From assembly GCA_000149225.2 (NCBI GenBank), contig CM000689.1, positions 868,001 through 932,000 on the forward strand: a stretch of DNA of 64,000 nucleotides, in the 5' to 3' direction. Made by a program: the position numbers and the translations under genes. This document shows, in pieces, positions 38,377 to 48,242 of the stretch. Origin of the DNA: Lachancea kluyveri NRRL Y-12651 (lineage: Eukaryota; Ascomycota; Saccharomycetes; Saccharomycetales; Saccharomycetaceae). How positions within the stretch are numbered: position 1 is the stretch's first letter; every line of letters begins with the position of its first letter. The notes under the pieces are model-generated. The model did no database searches and had not been told where the DNA came from. It worked only from the letters and a program-made list of their open reading frames with translations.

Positions 38377-39369
38377 ATGGCTATCCGACACTTTAAAAAG
38401 AGGGTTTCCCTGGGAAGTATGAGAGAAGCCGGGGAACTCTCCTCCTCCTCCTCCTCCTCCTCCTCCTCAAATGAGGATAGCGACAGCTTTTCTGATCAAA
38501 GTGACAAAGAAACTCTCGAGCCGGATGTAAGCAACAGAGAGACAGTAAACACTGGAGCAGGGCGTATTAAACCCACAGAGCAGAAAACTGAAATACAAGC
38601 ACCTGTGGGATACGCTGCTGGATCTAGTGGCGATGAGTCCGATGACGATGACGACGACGACGACGACAACGACTCTTCCTCGAGCGACGAGGAAGTCGCA
38701 CTCCACAAGCCGGTATTCTTGAAAAGAGAAAAGACAGGAAAGCCAGCAGTGGGACTCCCATCGGAAGAAATGCGCAAACAAGCCACTATAAAAAGAATAC
38801 AGCACGAGCACAGTGTCCTTGCCAAGTCCGAGTCGGCATCTCGACCGGGCGGAAACTACAGCACAGACAAAGAGTTGCTGAAGCAGATTGCGCAGCTGGA
38901 CGACACCGACAACTTGGACCCCGAAAAGGAACGCCAAGCGTGGCTGCAGAGACAGGATTCGCGGAAAGCGCGTGTCAGAGAACAGCTACTGCAGAAGCAA
39001 CTCGAACTGGAAGAGTATGAAGGCAACAAGCTGGCAAACGAGGCGGAACCACAAGACCTCATCGCCAGCAAGCATGGATTGCAGTTCCAGCCCCACAATC
39101 GAATCAAAAGACACAAATCAGCTGCTCCTGCCACTGCAAGCAAGAAAAAGGCTGGTGGTGCATTCTACCAGGATGAGCCGTTTACCCTGGCACGCCGCGA
39201 TGAGGCACCGGTTCAGCAGACTGCCGCGGGTCTGTCGAGCAAGGCGTTTAGACCTCAAAAGGTGGGCCAGGATGCGATTACGTTCAAGGACGTGGCTGGG
39301 AACGGCGGTGTTGTGAACGACAACGATAGCGACAACGACAAAGACGATACAGAGTACGCGGTGATCTAG
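38377..39369 (+). CDS. SPP381: U4/U6.U5 tri-snRNP component Spp381
   Basis: A 330-residue protein (S. cerevisiae 291) of the MFAP1/Spp381 family, needed for activation of the spliceosome with Prp38. It starts MAIRHFKKRVSL (known MSFRHFKRRL) and ends DDTEYAVI (known EETEYSVI). The N-terminal half is acidic with a poly-Ser run from a TCC repeat (38448-38468) and an Asp run. The family core is NYSTDKELLKQIAQLDDTDNLDPEKERQAWLQRQ, about residues 166-199. It keeps YBR152W order with APD1 and RIB7, although MPD2 and the CREG-like gene now intervene. Confidence 0.94.
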   Translation: MAIRHFKKRVSLGSMREAGELSSSSSSSSSSNEDSDSFSDQSDKETLEPDVSNRETVNTGAGRIKPTEQKTEIQAPVGYAAGSSGDESDDDDDDDDDNDSSSSDEEVALHKPVFLKREKTGKPAVGLPSEEMRKQATIKRIQHEHSVLAKSESASRPGGNYSTDKELLKQIAQLDDTDNLDPEKERQAWLQRQDSRKARVREQLLQKQLELEEYEGNKLANEAEPQDLIASKHGLQFQPHNRIKRHKSAAPATASKKKAGGAFYQDEPFTLARRDEAPVQQTAAGLSSKAFRPQKVGQDAITFKDVAGNGGVVNDNDSDNDKDDTEYAVI

Positions 39370-39543
39370 CTGGTGTATTACGCTGCGCACTGCACATCAC
39401 GCATTGCGTATCGCTGTGCTCACGTTCATGATGATCCCAATCCGTCGGCTTGGCACTTTCCTCTCTCCGCCGCCGAGAAGAGGCAAGCTCTCCCGTTTTC
39501 CATGTTGTGCCCGCTAACGGGTGCACAGACAATACGCAACACG

Positions 39544-40302
39544 ATGTCGCTGGCACCATTGAGACCGGAACTGGTTCCCTTTCTGGAACCCCATCTTCCC
39601 AAACCCCCTGCAGGTGACTGCAAGAAGCCGTTTGTCACGCTCACCTACGCCCAGTCCCTGGACTCGCGAATCTCCAGGGGAAGAGGTCTGCGCACTACGA
39701 TCTCCCATCTGGAGACCAAAACAATGACACACTACCTCAGGTACCATCATGACGGCATCCTTGTCGGTTCAGGTACCGTGTTGGCGGACAACCCGGGTCT
39801 GAATTGCAAGTGGGCGCCAGAAGACGCGGCCACAAGCTGCTCTCCTGTAGAGACATCGCCGCGGCCTGTGGTGCTCGACCCCGACAACAAGTGGAGGTTT
39901 AATGGCTCCAAGATGCAGGAGCTGTTTGCAAGCGGCCAGGGCCGCGCACCTATCGTGGTGGTCAACGATAGCGTGTATGTACAAGAAGAGGAAAACGTGA
40001 CGTATCTGAGGATCGCCACGGACACGGCCTCTGACAAGATGGACTGGCTCGACATATTTTTACGGCTGAGATCGGAGTTTGGCATGCAATCTGTAATGGT
40101 GGAGGGTGGTGCTGTGGTGATCAACGAGCTGCTGGGCAGGCCGGACCTGGTGGATAGTCTCGTTGTCACTGTAGGCGCAACGTACCTTGGGAAGCAAGGT
40201 GTAGAGGTTAGTCCGCCGCACGGCACCGTTTTGTTGACGGGTGTCGATTGGTGGAGGGGCACCAGGGACGCAGTTCTGTGCGCCAGATTGGAAAAGTGCT
40301 GA
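39544..40302 (+). CDS. RIB7: Riboflavin biosynthesis reductase Rib7
   Basis: A 252-residue enzyme (S. cerevisiae 244) that reduces 2,5-diamino-6-ribosylamino-4(3H)-pyrimidinone phosphate with NADPH, an early step of the GTP branch of riboflavin synthesis. Conserved blocks are FVTLTYAQSLDSRISRG, TTISHLETKTMTHYLRYHHDGILVGSGTVLADNPGLNCKW (about 40 residues) and SVMVEGGAVVINELL. The ATG at 39544 (MSLAPLRPEL) aligns with the known MSLTPL start; 57 codons of open frame upstream are not conserved. It follows SPP381 and precedes RPB5 as in YBR152W-YBR154C. Confidence 0.97.
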   Translation: MSLAPLRPELVPFLEPHLPKPPAGDCKKPFVTLTYAQSLDSRISRGRGLRTTISHLETKTMTHYLRYHHDGILVGSGTVLADNPGLNCKWAPEDAATSCSPVETSPRPVVLDPDNKWRFNGSKMQELFASGQGRAPIVVVNDSVYVQEEENVTYLRIATDTASDKMDWLDIFLRLRSEFGMQSVMVEGGAVVINELLGRPDLVDSLVVTVGATYLGKQGVEVSPPHGTVLLTGVDWWRGTRDAVLCARLEKC

Positions 40303-40527
40303 GGCACAGCGGTCTGGCTGCCAATCCTTTTTGTTTGGTTTTGTTGGTTTTTGTTGGTTTTCTCTATGAGGTTTTTAAGAAAGTTGTATATAGAAATTAC
40401 AAAACGCATTAATATCTCGCAGTTTGTTTTGGCTGTTGTTTTGGTTCACGCGCACATTCTGGTTGCTGGTGTTGTCAGTGCTTTTTTTTCTTCTCTTCTC
40501 TTCTCTTCTTCTCTTTTTTCTTCTAAT

Positions 40528-41175
40528 TTACAAACAGATCCTGTAACTTGCATAGCGACCAGAAGTCTCACTTTTTCTGATAATCTTGACAACTTCACCC
40601 CTCTTCAGACCTAGGTATAATGCAACTGGATCCATTCTCTGGATTCTTGGTAACTGGGACTCCTTCAATCTGTATCTCTTCAACAGCTCTTTCTTTTCCT
40701 CTTCGCTCAGCTTGATGTGCTTGGGAACCAGCTCGTGGTGTGTAATGTTGACAACCAGGGAGGCTTCGTGGAAGGTTTCGATCGTAGCTGGAGCAACCGA
40801 AGGCAGCAGCTTCATGGCGCTCGGGGTGACACCGTTTTGGTACACAAAGATACCGGTTTGGAAGTTCCTTTCGCTGATGTGAATCACAAAGTTCTTCATG
40901 GTCTTGATACCGACAGAAGGCTCGTCACAAAACTCCACCCACAGAGAGCCCATGTTGGGAAACTTTTCTAGAGACTCCTCGGTTGGATTGGACTGGAACG
41001 ACATCATCTTACGCTGTGGTCTACCCATAGAGTCGCAGTACTTGGCCTTGAAGTCTTCCAACGACAAGTCGATTTCTTGCTGGGTGATGAAATAGCCTCT
41101 GTCCCGGACCATCTCTTTCACCGTCTTGAAAGCTCTCCACAATCTCGAGATATTTCTTTCGTTTTCTTGATCCAT
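40528..41175 (-). CDS. RPB5: RNA polymerase I/II/III shared subunit Rpb5 (ABC27)
   Basis: A 215-residue protein, the exact S. cerevisiae length. Rpb5 is common to all three nuclear RNA polymerases. The N-terminal eukaryote-specific jaw domain (1-142) and the archaeal RpoH-like C-terminal domain ([20 protein letters not shown] to [10 protein letters not shown], about 145-215) are both intact. The ATG at 41175 gives [28 protein letters not shown]. It converges on RIB7 with a 225 bp gap that carries T-rich and TTGTTGG-type simple sequence. Confidence 0.98.
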   Translation of the reverse strand: MDQENERNISRLWRAFKTVKEMVRDRGYFITQQEIDLSLEDFKAKYCDSMGRPQRKMMSFQSNPTEESLEKFPNMGSLWVEFCDEPSVGIKTMKNFVIHISERNFQTGIFVYQNGVTPSAMKLLPSVAPATIETFHEASLVVNITHHELVPKHIKLSEEEKKELLKRYRLKESQLPRIQRMDPVALYLGLKRGEVVKIIRKSETSGRYASYRICL

Positions 41176-41552
41176 TTCCCTATTGTATTGTTATATGTTA
41201 CACTGTCCAGAAGGAGAAGCCGTCTTTCAATTGGATACTTTCGTACTTTTGTGCTTTTGTCGAGGGAGATGACACTGGCCAAGGCTTTTCTTTCTCTCTC
41301 TCTCACTCTTTTTTTTTTTTGATTTTTTTCAGAGAAAAACTTTTTTTTTTCTTTTTTTTTTTTTTTTTTTTTTTCCCTGTTCTCTTCTGTTTCCTCAAAG
41401 CGAACCACCTTTTGATGGGAAGACGATACATCTCTCCGCACGAACAGTGCTTCCAGAAGAGAATAGTGGACATGTGTACTGTGTACTGTGCGTCGTATTC
41501 TTGTGGTATAACCTGTATTCATTAACTATTTTTTTTTCTACTTCATACTTGT
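41176..41552. other. RPB5 promoter / DUF1 3' region
   Basis: A 377 bp gap dominated by poly-T runs at about 41309-41320 and 41341-41374. These long tracts probably keep the RPB5 promoter open. No gene was seen. Confidence 0.5.
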
Positions 41553-44489
41553 TTAGTTAGCATCTGACTGCTTACGTCTATATTCTAAGATGATGTCGCC
41601 GCTGGACTTCCAGTACAGCGTCCTCACGGTGCCCAGAGTCATGTCATTGTCCAGCACTTGGCCTTTGCAAAGCAGTTCTAGCCAGTCCGCAACGTCAACC
41701 CTGGATTTCATCTCAGGAATTCTAGACTCAAACCTGTCCACCACGTAGTGCAGGATCTTTTTCACCTTGATCATACTGGGTGCGTTTAGCTTCGTTTTCG
41801 AATCATCGATGTGTGGCAGTGGGGGCAGGATGCCGTCATTGGTTTTGGTGCGGTGAAACCCCAGGTGGTGGTACGAGTGGTGCGCCTGCTGGGGTGAATC
41901 AACCGCGCGAGTTTCTGCAGATCTCGGGTCTTCCCATGGCGTTAATACAAAGTTTAGCTTGGGGTAGTCCTTGATAACCTTGCCAGAATCATCCTTGAAC
42001 AGTGCCTTGGCGATCCAGTAAGGCAGGTTCTTTTCCAAACTGCCAAATATCTGCAGTCTGTTGTCCAGATCCTCTGGTTGTTGCTGCTGCTGTTGCTGCT
42101 GCTGTTGCTGCTGCTGCTTATCGTCACCCTGCGCTGCGTACCGCGGAGCTGGTAGGTACGTGGCAAAGGATACCGTCTCACCGCACGAGCCCTCGCGCCA
42201 GCAGTTGACTAATAACAAACACCCTGACTTGATCTGTATAATTGGCGAATTATTGTCTCTTGTTATCGCAGACTCCGGGGCCCGCCTGCCAAGTAGTTTA
42301 AAGGACGACGAGTTAGTCGAGATCTGCCTCGAGTATTCCTCCCTGATCTCATCGATAAAGTCTGACATAAACTCTTCTTTCTTGTGCTTCTTGTCCTCGT
42401 GAGTTGCCGGCACTTCCTCAGTCGGCTTAGACTTGCCGTTGCCTGTGTGGTGCACCCCGCTACCGCTAAAGTTTTTGGACGTGAACTTCCACTTGAAGTT
42501 GTCTGGAACGTCTTTGGGCGTGCCCGGTGCACTGGAGTCGTTGTTGTCATGGGTAAGGGACGTTTCCTCGTCTGTGTGGACCGTGTTTGGGAGTGCGTCG
42601 GAGACACTGCCAGCGGTTGCGTTGGCTGCGGAAAAGAGACGCAGCTTCCTGGTCAAAAGAGACCCTGAGCTAGCCGATCTTGCCTCCAAGGGCGGAGGCG
42701 TCTGGTGTCCCGAAGCACTGTAGGCGAGTGCCGGCAAGGGCGCCGTGGAGGGTGCCTCGGCAGGCGGCGGTAGCAAAGGATGTTCTTCTACTGGCCCGGC
42801 ATGGTGCTCCACCAGGGTGGGGGTGCTGGGCAACGAATTCGGGGTCAGGTGGCCAGGATTGCTGTTGACGGCCGGCGACGAGCTGGAGCTGAACTTTGTA
42901 AACAGCGAGAGCCTTCTCTTCTCCCTGGAAATGGGTTTTGTGCCGTCCAGTGCTATGTTGTCCACCGAGTAGGCTGGGTTGTGGGCCAGCATTGGTGGGG
43001 TGCCCGGGTTGGAGACCTTTTTTGCCACCAGTTCTTTTCTGAACTCCTTGTCCTTGTCCAGTTCGTAGCGAATAAACTCATCCAGGATGGAGTTCACTAC
43101 GATCTTCCCCAGGTTGTAGCGCTGGTCGATGTTGAGCTCGACCTTGTTGATGATGTTGTAGTCGTCCAGGGCGCTGCCGTACACCTCCGTGTCCACAAAC
43201 CGCGGCGAAAACTTGACAAAGAGCTTTCCGGTCTTGATGGACACCGAGCACCAGTGCGGCAGAACCTCCTTTGTGTTGTACTTGTGCACCATCTCGTCGA
43301 AAGAACTATCGCAATCGTCAAAGTAGTCGAGCAGCTCGCACGAGATGATGTCCCACCTCTGCAGGTGGCCCATCGTGTTTTGTGTGATGACGTGTCTCCT
43401 GTCGGTAAGGAGAGAGCACTTTAGCAGCGCAAATCCACCACGGATTGACTTGAAGGTCGCGTCCCGCAGGTCTACGAGGTTCAGGTCCGAGTTGCTCGAC
43501 AGCGAGAACCACAGCTTGCGGCCCTGCAGGTTCATCGCCAGCACGCCGTGGTGGTCCTTTTCGGTGCTTTTGAACACGCTGCACAGCTGCACTGCCGACC
43601 AGTCGTCGTCCCGTACCATCAGCTTGGTGATCTGGCCCCTGGAGTCGCCGATGAAAAACTCGTTCGACGAGTGTGCCTCAATGCACCAAATCGACGACGG
43701 CCATTTCCATGAGTGCAGCATCGCGGCCTCCTTCTGCTCGATGCGGGTCGCGTCCCACAGCTTGATCATCCCGTCCGAACTGGCCGTCAGCAGCCTCCTG
43801 CCGCCGTCCACCGGCTTGACCGCCTTCACGTTGGTGTCGTGCGCCCTTGGAATGGTCAGCTGCGAATACTCGCCACTGGTCGAGTACATGTTCAGGTTCC
43901 CGTTGTTGTCACCAACCACAACGTCAAACGCATGGTTCTGCACAGCGGCCATTGCGTACAGAGACCCGGTCTCATCCGGCTGGGCATTGTCAAAGGTGTG
44001 GAGCAGCGAGGCCTTGCACCCTGACAGCGACCAAACCTTGACCTTCTTGTCCAGCCCGCTGGTGGCGAATCGAACCACGCCCTCATGGCCCTCGTAGCCC
44101 TTGGCACCCCTGCTGGGCAGTAGCGTGGCACACTTGACATAGTCCTCGTGGTAGCCGATAATCTTGCTCTCCCAGGCGTCGTTTTCTGCGTGGAGCGTTA
44201 GCAGGCTCAGCGAGAAGTCGTTGCTGACAACAACGTACCTGTTGCGTGAAACCTCGATGATATCGCTTACCCAGTCGCTGTGCACCTGCATCCTGATGCG
44301 TTTCTGGTACGAGTCCGTGATGTCGTCGTAGCAGTGCTTAATAACTGTGCCGTCCCTGCCACAAGTTAAGAAGTAGCCTGCGTCCGGAGGGACGAGGATC
44401 TTTGTGATTGCCAGTATGTGCATTTCATGGGTGGATTGTTCCTGAGGAGGATTGAGGCCATATGTGACTGTGTACTTGTTCATGGCCAT
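41553..44489 (-). CDS. DUF1: WD40 protein Duf1 (WDR48/UAF1 family)
   Basis: A 978-residue protein (S. cerevisiae 1116). Duf1, like human UAF1, binds and activates ubiquitin proteases such as Ubp9 and Ubp13. The N-terminal WD40 propeller (about 1-350) shows repeats such as FLTCGRDGTVIKH, FATSGLDKKVKVWSL and LLTASSDGMIKLWDA. A disordered Ser/Thr/Pro-rich linker (about 520-700) follows, then a poly-Gln run of about 13 (near 791-804, from the CAA/CAG repeat at 42078-42116), then a C-terminal ubiquitin-like region ending in EYRRKQSDAN. Two ATGs (44489 and 44483) are close; either could start. It keeps YOL087C order. Confidence 0.95.
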   Translation of the reverse strand: MAMNKYTVTYGLNPPQEQSTHEMHILAITKILVPPDAGYFLTCGRDGTVIKHCYDDITDSYQKRIRMQVHSDWVSDIIEVSRNRYVVVSNDFSLSLLTLHAENDAWESKIIGYHEDYVKCATLLPSRGAKGYEGHEGVVRFATSGLDKKVKVWSLSGCKASLLHTFDNAQPDETGSLYAMAAVQNHAFDVVVGDNNGNLNMYSTSGEYSQLTIPRAHDTNVKAVKPVDGGRRLLTASSDGMIKLWDATRIEQKEAAMLHSWKWPSSIWCIEAHSSNEFFIGDSRGQITKLMVRDDDWSAVQLCSVFKSTEKDHHGVLAMNLQGRKLWFSLSSNSDLNLVDLRDATFKSIRGGFALLKCSLLTDRRHVITQNTMGHLQRWDIISCELLDYFDDCDSSFDEMVHKYNTKEVLPHWCSVSIKTGKLFVKFSPRFVDTEVYGSALDDYNIINKVELNIDQRYNLGKIVVNSILDEFIRYELDKDKEFRKELVAKKVSNPGTPPMLAHNPAYSVDNIALDGTKPISREKRRLSLFTKFSSSSSPAVNSNPGHLTPNSLPSTPTLVEHHAGPVEEHPLLPPPAEAPSTAPLPALAYSASGHQTPPPLEARSASSGSLLTRKLRLFSAANATAGSVSDALPNTVHTDEETSLTHDNNDSSAPGTPKDVPDNFKWKFTSKNFSGSGVHHTGNGKSKPTEEVPATHEDKKHKKEEFMSDFIDEIREEYSRQISTNSSSFKLLGRRAPESAITRDNNSPIIQIKSGCLLLVNCWREGSCGETVSFATYLPAPRYAAQGDDKQQQQQQQQQQQQQPEDLDNRLQIFGSLEKNLPYWIAKALFKDDSGKVIKDYPKLNFVLTPWEDPRSAETRAVDSPQQAHHSYHHLGFHRTKTNDGILPPLPHIDDSKTKLNAPSMIKVKKILHYVVDRFESRIPEMKSRVDVADWLELLCKGQVLDNDMTLGTVRTLYWKSSGDIILEYRRKQSDAN

Positions 44490-44993
44490 CGAGTAAAGAA
44501 ATGGTGATGCTGGTGATGCTGATGATGCTGATAATGATAATGATAATGATAATTATAATGATAATGATGATGATGATGATGGCTATGACTATGGCTATGG
44601 CGAAGGTGAAAGCAAAGTCAAAAGTAAAAGAAGAAAAGAAAATAGGATGTGGATTGTGAAAGCAGACAGAATAGAAAAGATGGTGGGTAGGATGTCGGAT
44701 GGCTGTGTTGTCCCTGTACCTTTTTCAGGTGATTTCCCCTCTTGTCCTTTACCTTATTCTATTGTATTTCATTTTTTTTTTTTTATTTTTTTTTCTTTCT
44801 TCTTTCCACATCTGATTCCGGTTCTTGTCCTTTTTTTTTTTTCTATGTGCTGCTAGAAGAACGATCTTCGAGAATAATTGGCAAGGTGCAACGACACAGA
44901 ACGCAACATAGCGTAGCGGACCTGATTTTGAGTCTCCGTCAAAAAGCGCAAACAGTGCAAGCAGGTGTACGTAAGTAGTGTTATCATCTAGCA
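44490..44993. other. Divergent promoter DUF1 / MHF1
   Basis: A 504 bp gap between two divergent starts. It contains the GAT/GATAAT simple repeat at 44501-44602 and poly-T runs at about 44772-44792 and 44831-44842. No gene was seen. Confidence 0.5.
44501..44602. repeat. Mixed GATGCT / GATAAT / GAT / GGCTAT simple repeat
   Basis: Consecutive blocks of GGTGATGCT, GATAAT (about six), GATGAT and GGCTATGACTAT units give a compound microsatellite of about 100 bp, beginning 12 bp upstream of the DUF1 start. Confidence 0.85.
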
Positions 44994-45326
44994 ATGAGCC
45001 AGATCGATGAAGAGACTCGCAAGAGGCTGATTCCCCAGCTCAAGGCAAAACTGTGGTACTGCGTGGAGCAACAGGTAAAACAAGAGCTTCCGTATGACAC
45101 GAGCTACTCGCCCAAGTTCATCAATGCGTTGGTGGAGCTGTGCTTCACGCAGCTGGTGGAGATGGGAGCCGATCTCGAAGCGTTTGCAAGACACGCCGGC
45201 AGAGAGACCGTTGTTGCGGACGATCTGATGCTGCTTCTGAGAAAGGCTCCGGACTTGCAGAGGCTTCTTCGCGAATATCTCGCCGGCACCAAGGAGCCTG
45301 CGCCTGGACGTACAAACAAGAGGTGA
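44994..45326 (+). CDS. MHF1: Histone-fold DNA-repair protein Mhf1 (CENP-S)
   Basis: A 110-residue histone-fold protein (S. cerevisiae 90). With Mhf2 it forms a tetramer that binds branched DNA and works with the Mph1 helicase at stalled forks. MHF is also the CENP-S/X part of the kinetochore. The fold spans about residues 5-95: YSPKFINALVELCFTQL (helix 2 region), then LEAFARHAGRETVVADDLMLLLRKAPDLQRLL, typical of CENP-S. A short basic tail follows. The ATG at 44994 gives MSQIDEETRKRLIPQLKAKL. It keeps YOL086W-A position between DUF1 and ADH. Confidence 0.93.
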   Translation: MSQIDEETRKRLIPQLKAKLWYCVEQQVKQELPYDTSYSPKFINALVELCFTQLVEMGADLEAFARHAGRETVVADDLMLLLRKAPDLQRLLREYLAGTKEPAPGRTNKR

Positions 45327-45489
45327 GAGCATGAAAGTTGCTATCTAATATATACAGGTATGTCGTAGTTGCGGTTGCGGTTGCGGTTGTGTTTGTGTTT
45401 GTAGTATAAACATGGGTGTCGGGCGGGCTTTTGCTCCGCCTTCTCCTCTCTTCTCTTCTCTTCTCCTCTCTTCTGCATCCTCCTCCTCC

Positions 45490-46338
45490 TCATCTCTTGA
45501 CCCAAGTAGGCATCTTTCTGGCCTTCTTCTTGCCGGGCTTCTTTCTTTCGACATGTCTGTAGTCTCTGGAGAGGACACCAGCCTTATGCAGCCTGGACTT
45601 CAACAGCGGGTTGAACACAACCAGGGCCTTGGCGATGGCATGCATCATGGCTTCTGCCTGACCGGTCACACCGCCGCCAGAGACCGTTGAAAAGATGTTG
45701 TACTTGCCGACACTTTCGATGGCCTGCAGAGGATACATCACGGACTCCCTGTCCTTGATCTTCACAAAATAGTCGTTGAACTGGCGGCCGTTGACCAGGA
45801 TCTCGCCGGAACCCCTGACAACGTAGACCTTTGCAACCGAAGTCTTTCTCTTGCCGACAGCAACGCTTCTGCCAAACTCGTCCAGCGTCTTGACGGCGGT
45901 GTGGCTCGACTGTAGCTTGGTCTTTTTAAAGTATTGGGACAGCTCGCCGTTGATCTCGTCGTTCACCAGCTCCGGGTCAATGCTGTGCAGTCTGTTCAAG
46001 AGGGAGACCAGCTGCTGGTACTGGATGGGCTTCAAACGGGTACCCCCACCTATTAGGGCGTACTCATCAAACGAGAGCCATGCAGGCCTTTCGCTGGCGG
46101 CGGACAGGCCGGTTGCTGTCTTTGTTGGCAGCTTTACGTATCTTCTCAACAGCTCCTCCAGCTTGTCGATGCGGTCCTCGTGGTGCGGATTGGCAGAATA
46201 GAAGGTGGTAAGTCCTGGGACAATTCTGGTCTGTTGTAAGGAGTAGTCCTTGCACAGGGCTGCCGGTGAGGAAAACTGTCTTTTCAGCAAAAGGGCCGTG
46301 TTGCGCACAGCCCTCTGGGGAAACAAACGGTTGAACAT
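45490..46338 (-). CDS. MRPS9: Mitochondrial small-subunit ribosomal protein uS9m (Mrps9)
   Basis: A 282-residue mitochondrial ribosomal protein (S. cerevisiae 278). Residues 1-30 ([24 protein letters not shown]) are a basic, Ser-rich mitochondrial presequence. The universal S9 domain is C-terminal: [25 protein letters not shown], then [22 protein letters not shown], then [31 protein letters not shown], and the diagnostic end WVKR. The first true ATG is at 46338. It is the neighbour of ADH, as YBR146W is of ADH5. Confidence 0.96.
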   Translation of the reverse strand: MFNRLFPQRAVRNTALLLKRQFSSPAALCKDYSLQQTRIVPGLTTFYSANPHHEDRIDKLEELLRRYVKLPTKTATGLSAASERPAWLSFDEYALIGGGTRLKPIQYQQLVSLLNRLHSIDPELVNDEINGELSQYFKKTKLQSSHTAVKTLDEFGRSVAVGKRKTSVAKVYVVRGSGEILVNGRQFNDYFVKIKDRESVMYPLQAIESVGKYNIFSTVSGGGVTGQAEAMMHAIAKALVVFNPLLKSRLHKAGVLSRDYRHVERKKPGKKKARKMPTWVKR

Positions 46339-46731
46339 GCTTTGCAGATGTGGATGTGATGCTGGTATCGCCCTTTCCACTACTTCAACAGGGTTCTATC
46401 AGCGCGGGCGGCGGGCAGAAGATCCAATTCCCCTTTCGAAAAATTTTCACTCGTGCCACACGATGAAGCCGGGTAACCCTCTCGATATGTCCTTGGATAT
46501 GCCCTTGCACAGCTCAGCACAGCGCAAGCCAGAGGAGCATAGCGCAAGCCAGCACAGAGCAATACTGCTCCCGCCTGTCGGCACGGATGCTCGCTTCTCA
46601 ATTGCTAGAATACCTTAGTTTTGAAATCTTTTTGGTTACTATCTAGTTAAAGTATACAGTCATAAACTCATAACATAAAAAGAGCAGCCGGCAAAAGCAT
46701 GCTCGTCACTCTATCAAGGCGTGAAAGGAGC
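46339..46731. other. MRPS9 promoter / ADH 3' region
   Basis: A 393 bp gap upstream of MRPS9 and downstream of ADH, both on the minus strand. Two AGCGCAAGCCAG copies occur near 46521-46552. No gene was seen. Confidence 0.45.
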
Positions 46732-47787
46732 TTATTTGGAAGTGTCGACAACGTATCTACCGACAATGGCACCCTTTTCCATCTTTTCGTAAATGCTTGG
46801 CAATTCGGACAAACCGACAACCATGATTGGAGACTTGACCAAACCTCTGGAGAAAAAGTCCAAGGCTTCTCTGGTGTCAGCTCTGTTACCGACGTAAGAA
46901 CCGACAATGGAGATGGACTTGACGACTTGGTTGAAGACATCAGACTTACACTTGGCACCACCTGGCAAACCGACTAGGACAACGGTACCGTTGGCTCTAC
47001 AGTACACAGTAGAGGCTTCGATAGCGGCTTCAGAGACGGAAACGTTGATGACACCGTGGGCACCACCGTTGGTGGCGTCGACGACAGCCTTGACGACGTC
47101 CTTGGTCTTGGTGAAATCGATAAAGACTTCACCGCCCAATTCCTTGAACAAAGCGGCCTTTTCGTCACCACCGTCGATACCTAGAACACGGTAACCCATG
47201 GCCTTGGCGTATTGGATGGCCAAAGAACCTAGACCACCACAAGCACCGGAGATGGCAACCCATTCACCGGCTCTCAAGTTGGCAGACTTCAAGGCCTTGT
47301 ACACAGTGATACCGGCACACAAGACTGGAGCAACTTCAGCCAAGTCGGTACCTGGAGCGATTCTGGCGGCTTGGACGGCGTCAGCAGTGGCGTATTGTTG
47401 GAAAGAACCGTCGTGGGTGTAACCGGACAAGTCGGCGTCTGGACAGTTGGATTCGTTGGATAATTCACAGTATTCACAGGACATACAAGAACCGTTCAAC
47501 CACTTGATACCGGCGTAGTCACCGATCTTCCAGCCCTTGACGTTTTCACCCATGCCGACAACGATACCAGCACCTTCGTGACCACCGACTAAAGGCAACT
47601 TGGTTGGCAATGGCCAGTCACCCTTCCAGGCGTGCAAGTCGGTGTGGCAGACACCGGAGTACTTGATGTTGATCAAGATTTCGTTGGACTTAGGCTTTGG
47701 GACTGGGATGTCTTTGTATTGCAATTCACCACCGTTTTCGTAGAAGATAACGGCCTTTTGAGTTTCTGGGATTTGTGGAGCAGACAT
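46732..47787 (-). CDS. ADH1: Cytosolic alcohol dehydrogenase (Adh1/Adh5 ancestor locus)
   Basis: A 351-residue zinc-dependent medium-chain alcohol dehydrogenase that reduces acetaldehyde to ethanol with NADH. Catalytic zinc ligands are in SGVCHTDLH and GGHEGAG, with the third Cys in [14 protein letters not shown]. Structural zinc ligands are in [15 protein letters not shown]. The Rossmann NAD site is [15 protein letters not shown]. There is no mitochondrial presequence, so it is the cytosolic type. Codon use is extremely biased (TTG, AGA, GGT, AAG), unlike the neighbours, implying very high expression. Its flanks match both YOL086C (ADH1) and YBR145W (ADH5), so it is the single pre-duplication gene. 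It diverges from GAPDH. Confidence 0.97.
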   Translation of the reverse strand: MSAPQIPETQKAVIFYENGGELQYKDIPVPKPKSNEILINIKYSGVCHTDLHAWKGDWPLPTKLPLVGGHEGAGIVVGMGENVKGWKIGDYAGIKWLNGSCMSCEYCELSNESNCPDADLSGYTHDGSFQQYATADAVQAARIAPGTDLAEVAPVLCAGITVYKALKSANLRAGEWVAISGACGGLGSLAIQYAKAMGYRVLGIDGGDEKAALFKELGGEVFIDFTKTKDVVKAVVDATNGGAHGVINVSVSEAAIEASTVYCRANGTVVLVGLPGGAKCKSDVFNQVVKSISIVGSYVGNRADTREALDFFSRGLVKSPIMVVGLSELPSIYEKMEKGAIVGRYVVDTSK

Positions 47788-47901
47788 TGATAACAGTTGA
47801 AAGTTGGTAAGACGAGATATAGATTTATCGAGCTTGGGGAATTGAAAGCAAAAAGGAGAGAGAGAGCTTAACTGGCATCATCAACCAGAATTTTGTAGTC
47901 C

Positions 47902-47909
47902 CTTATATA
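47902..47909 (-). promoter_or_regulatory. TATA box of ADH
   Basis: The minus strand reads TATATAAG, 115 bp upstream of the ADH ATG. Confidence 0.7.
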
Positions 47910-47977
47910 CCTTTTTTTTTTTTTTTTCCCGTTTTTTCGTTTTGTCCTTCTTTCTTTTTCCCTATCGTTTCCACGCC

Positions 47978-48161
47978 AGGGGTGTAACATGAACTCTGGA
48001 ATCATGCGCACGACTCTGTCCATCACCAGAACTGGGGAGCTGAGATATGCAGGCAGCACCACTACTGGTGGAACGGAGGGGCACTCCAAAGCAAACGTAA
48101 CGACTGGCACCGGCTCGACACGCACATAATACCGCCAGTGGGGGAGGGGTAGGTGAAGGGG
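47978..48161. promoter_or_regulatory. Cluster of four AGGGG (STRE-type) motifs
   Basis: AGGGG occurs at 47978-47982, 48077-48081, 48145-48149 and 48157-48161, all in the same direction (CCCCT when read towards ADH). AGGGG/CCCCT is the Msn2/Msn4 stress-response core. Mig1-type GC boxes also resemble this. Confidence 0.4.
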
Positions 48162-48221
48162 CACAATCTGCGCGAATACGGTAGTCCCGTGCAGGGCGCC
48201 TGCGCATAGAGCTGATATTCG

Positions 48222-48242
48222 GAGGCTCGAGCCTCGAGGCTC
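48222..48242. repeat. Palindrome GAGGCTCGAGCCTC plus a third half-site
   Basis: GAGGCTCGAGCCTC (48222-48235) is a perfect 14-bp palindrome, followed at once by another GAGGCTC (48236-48242). It lies near the middle of the ADH-GAPDH gap. Confidence 0.85.
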
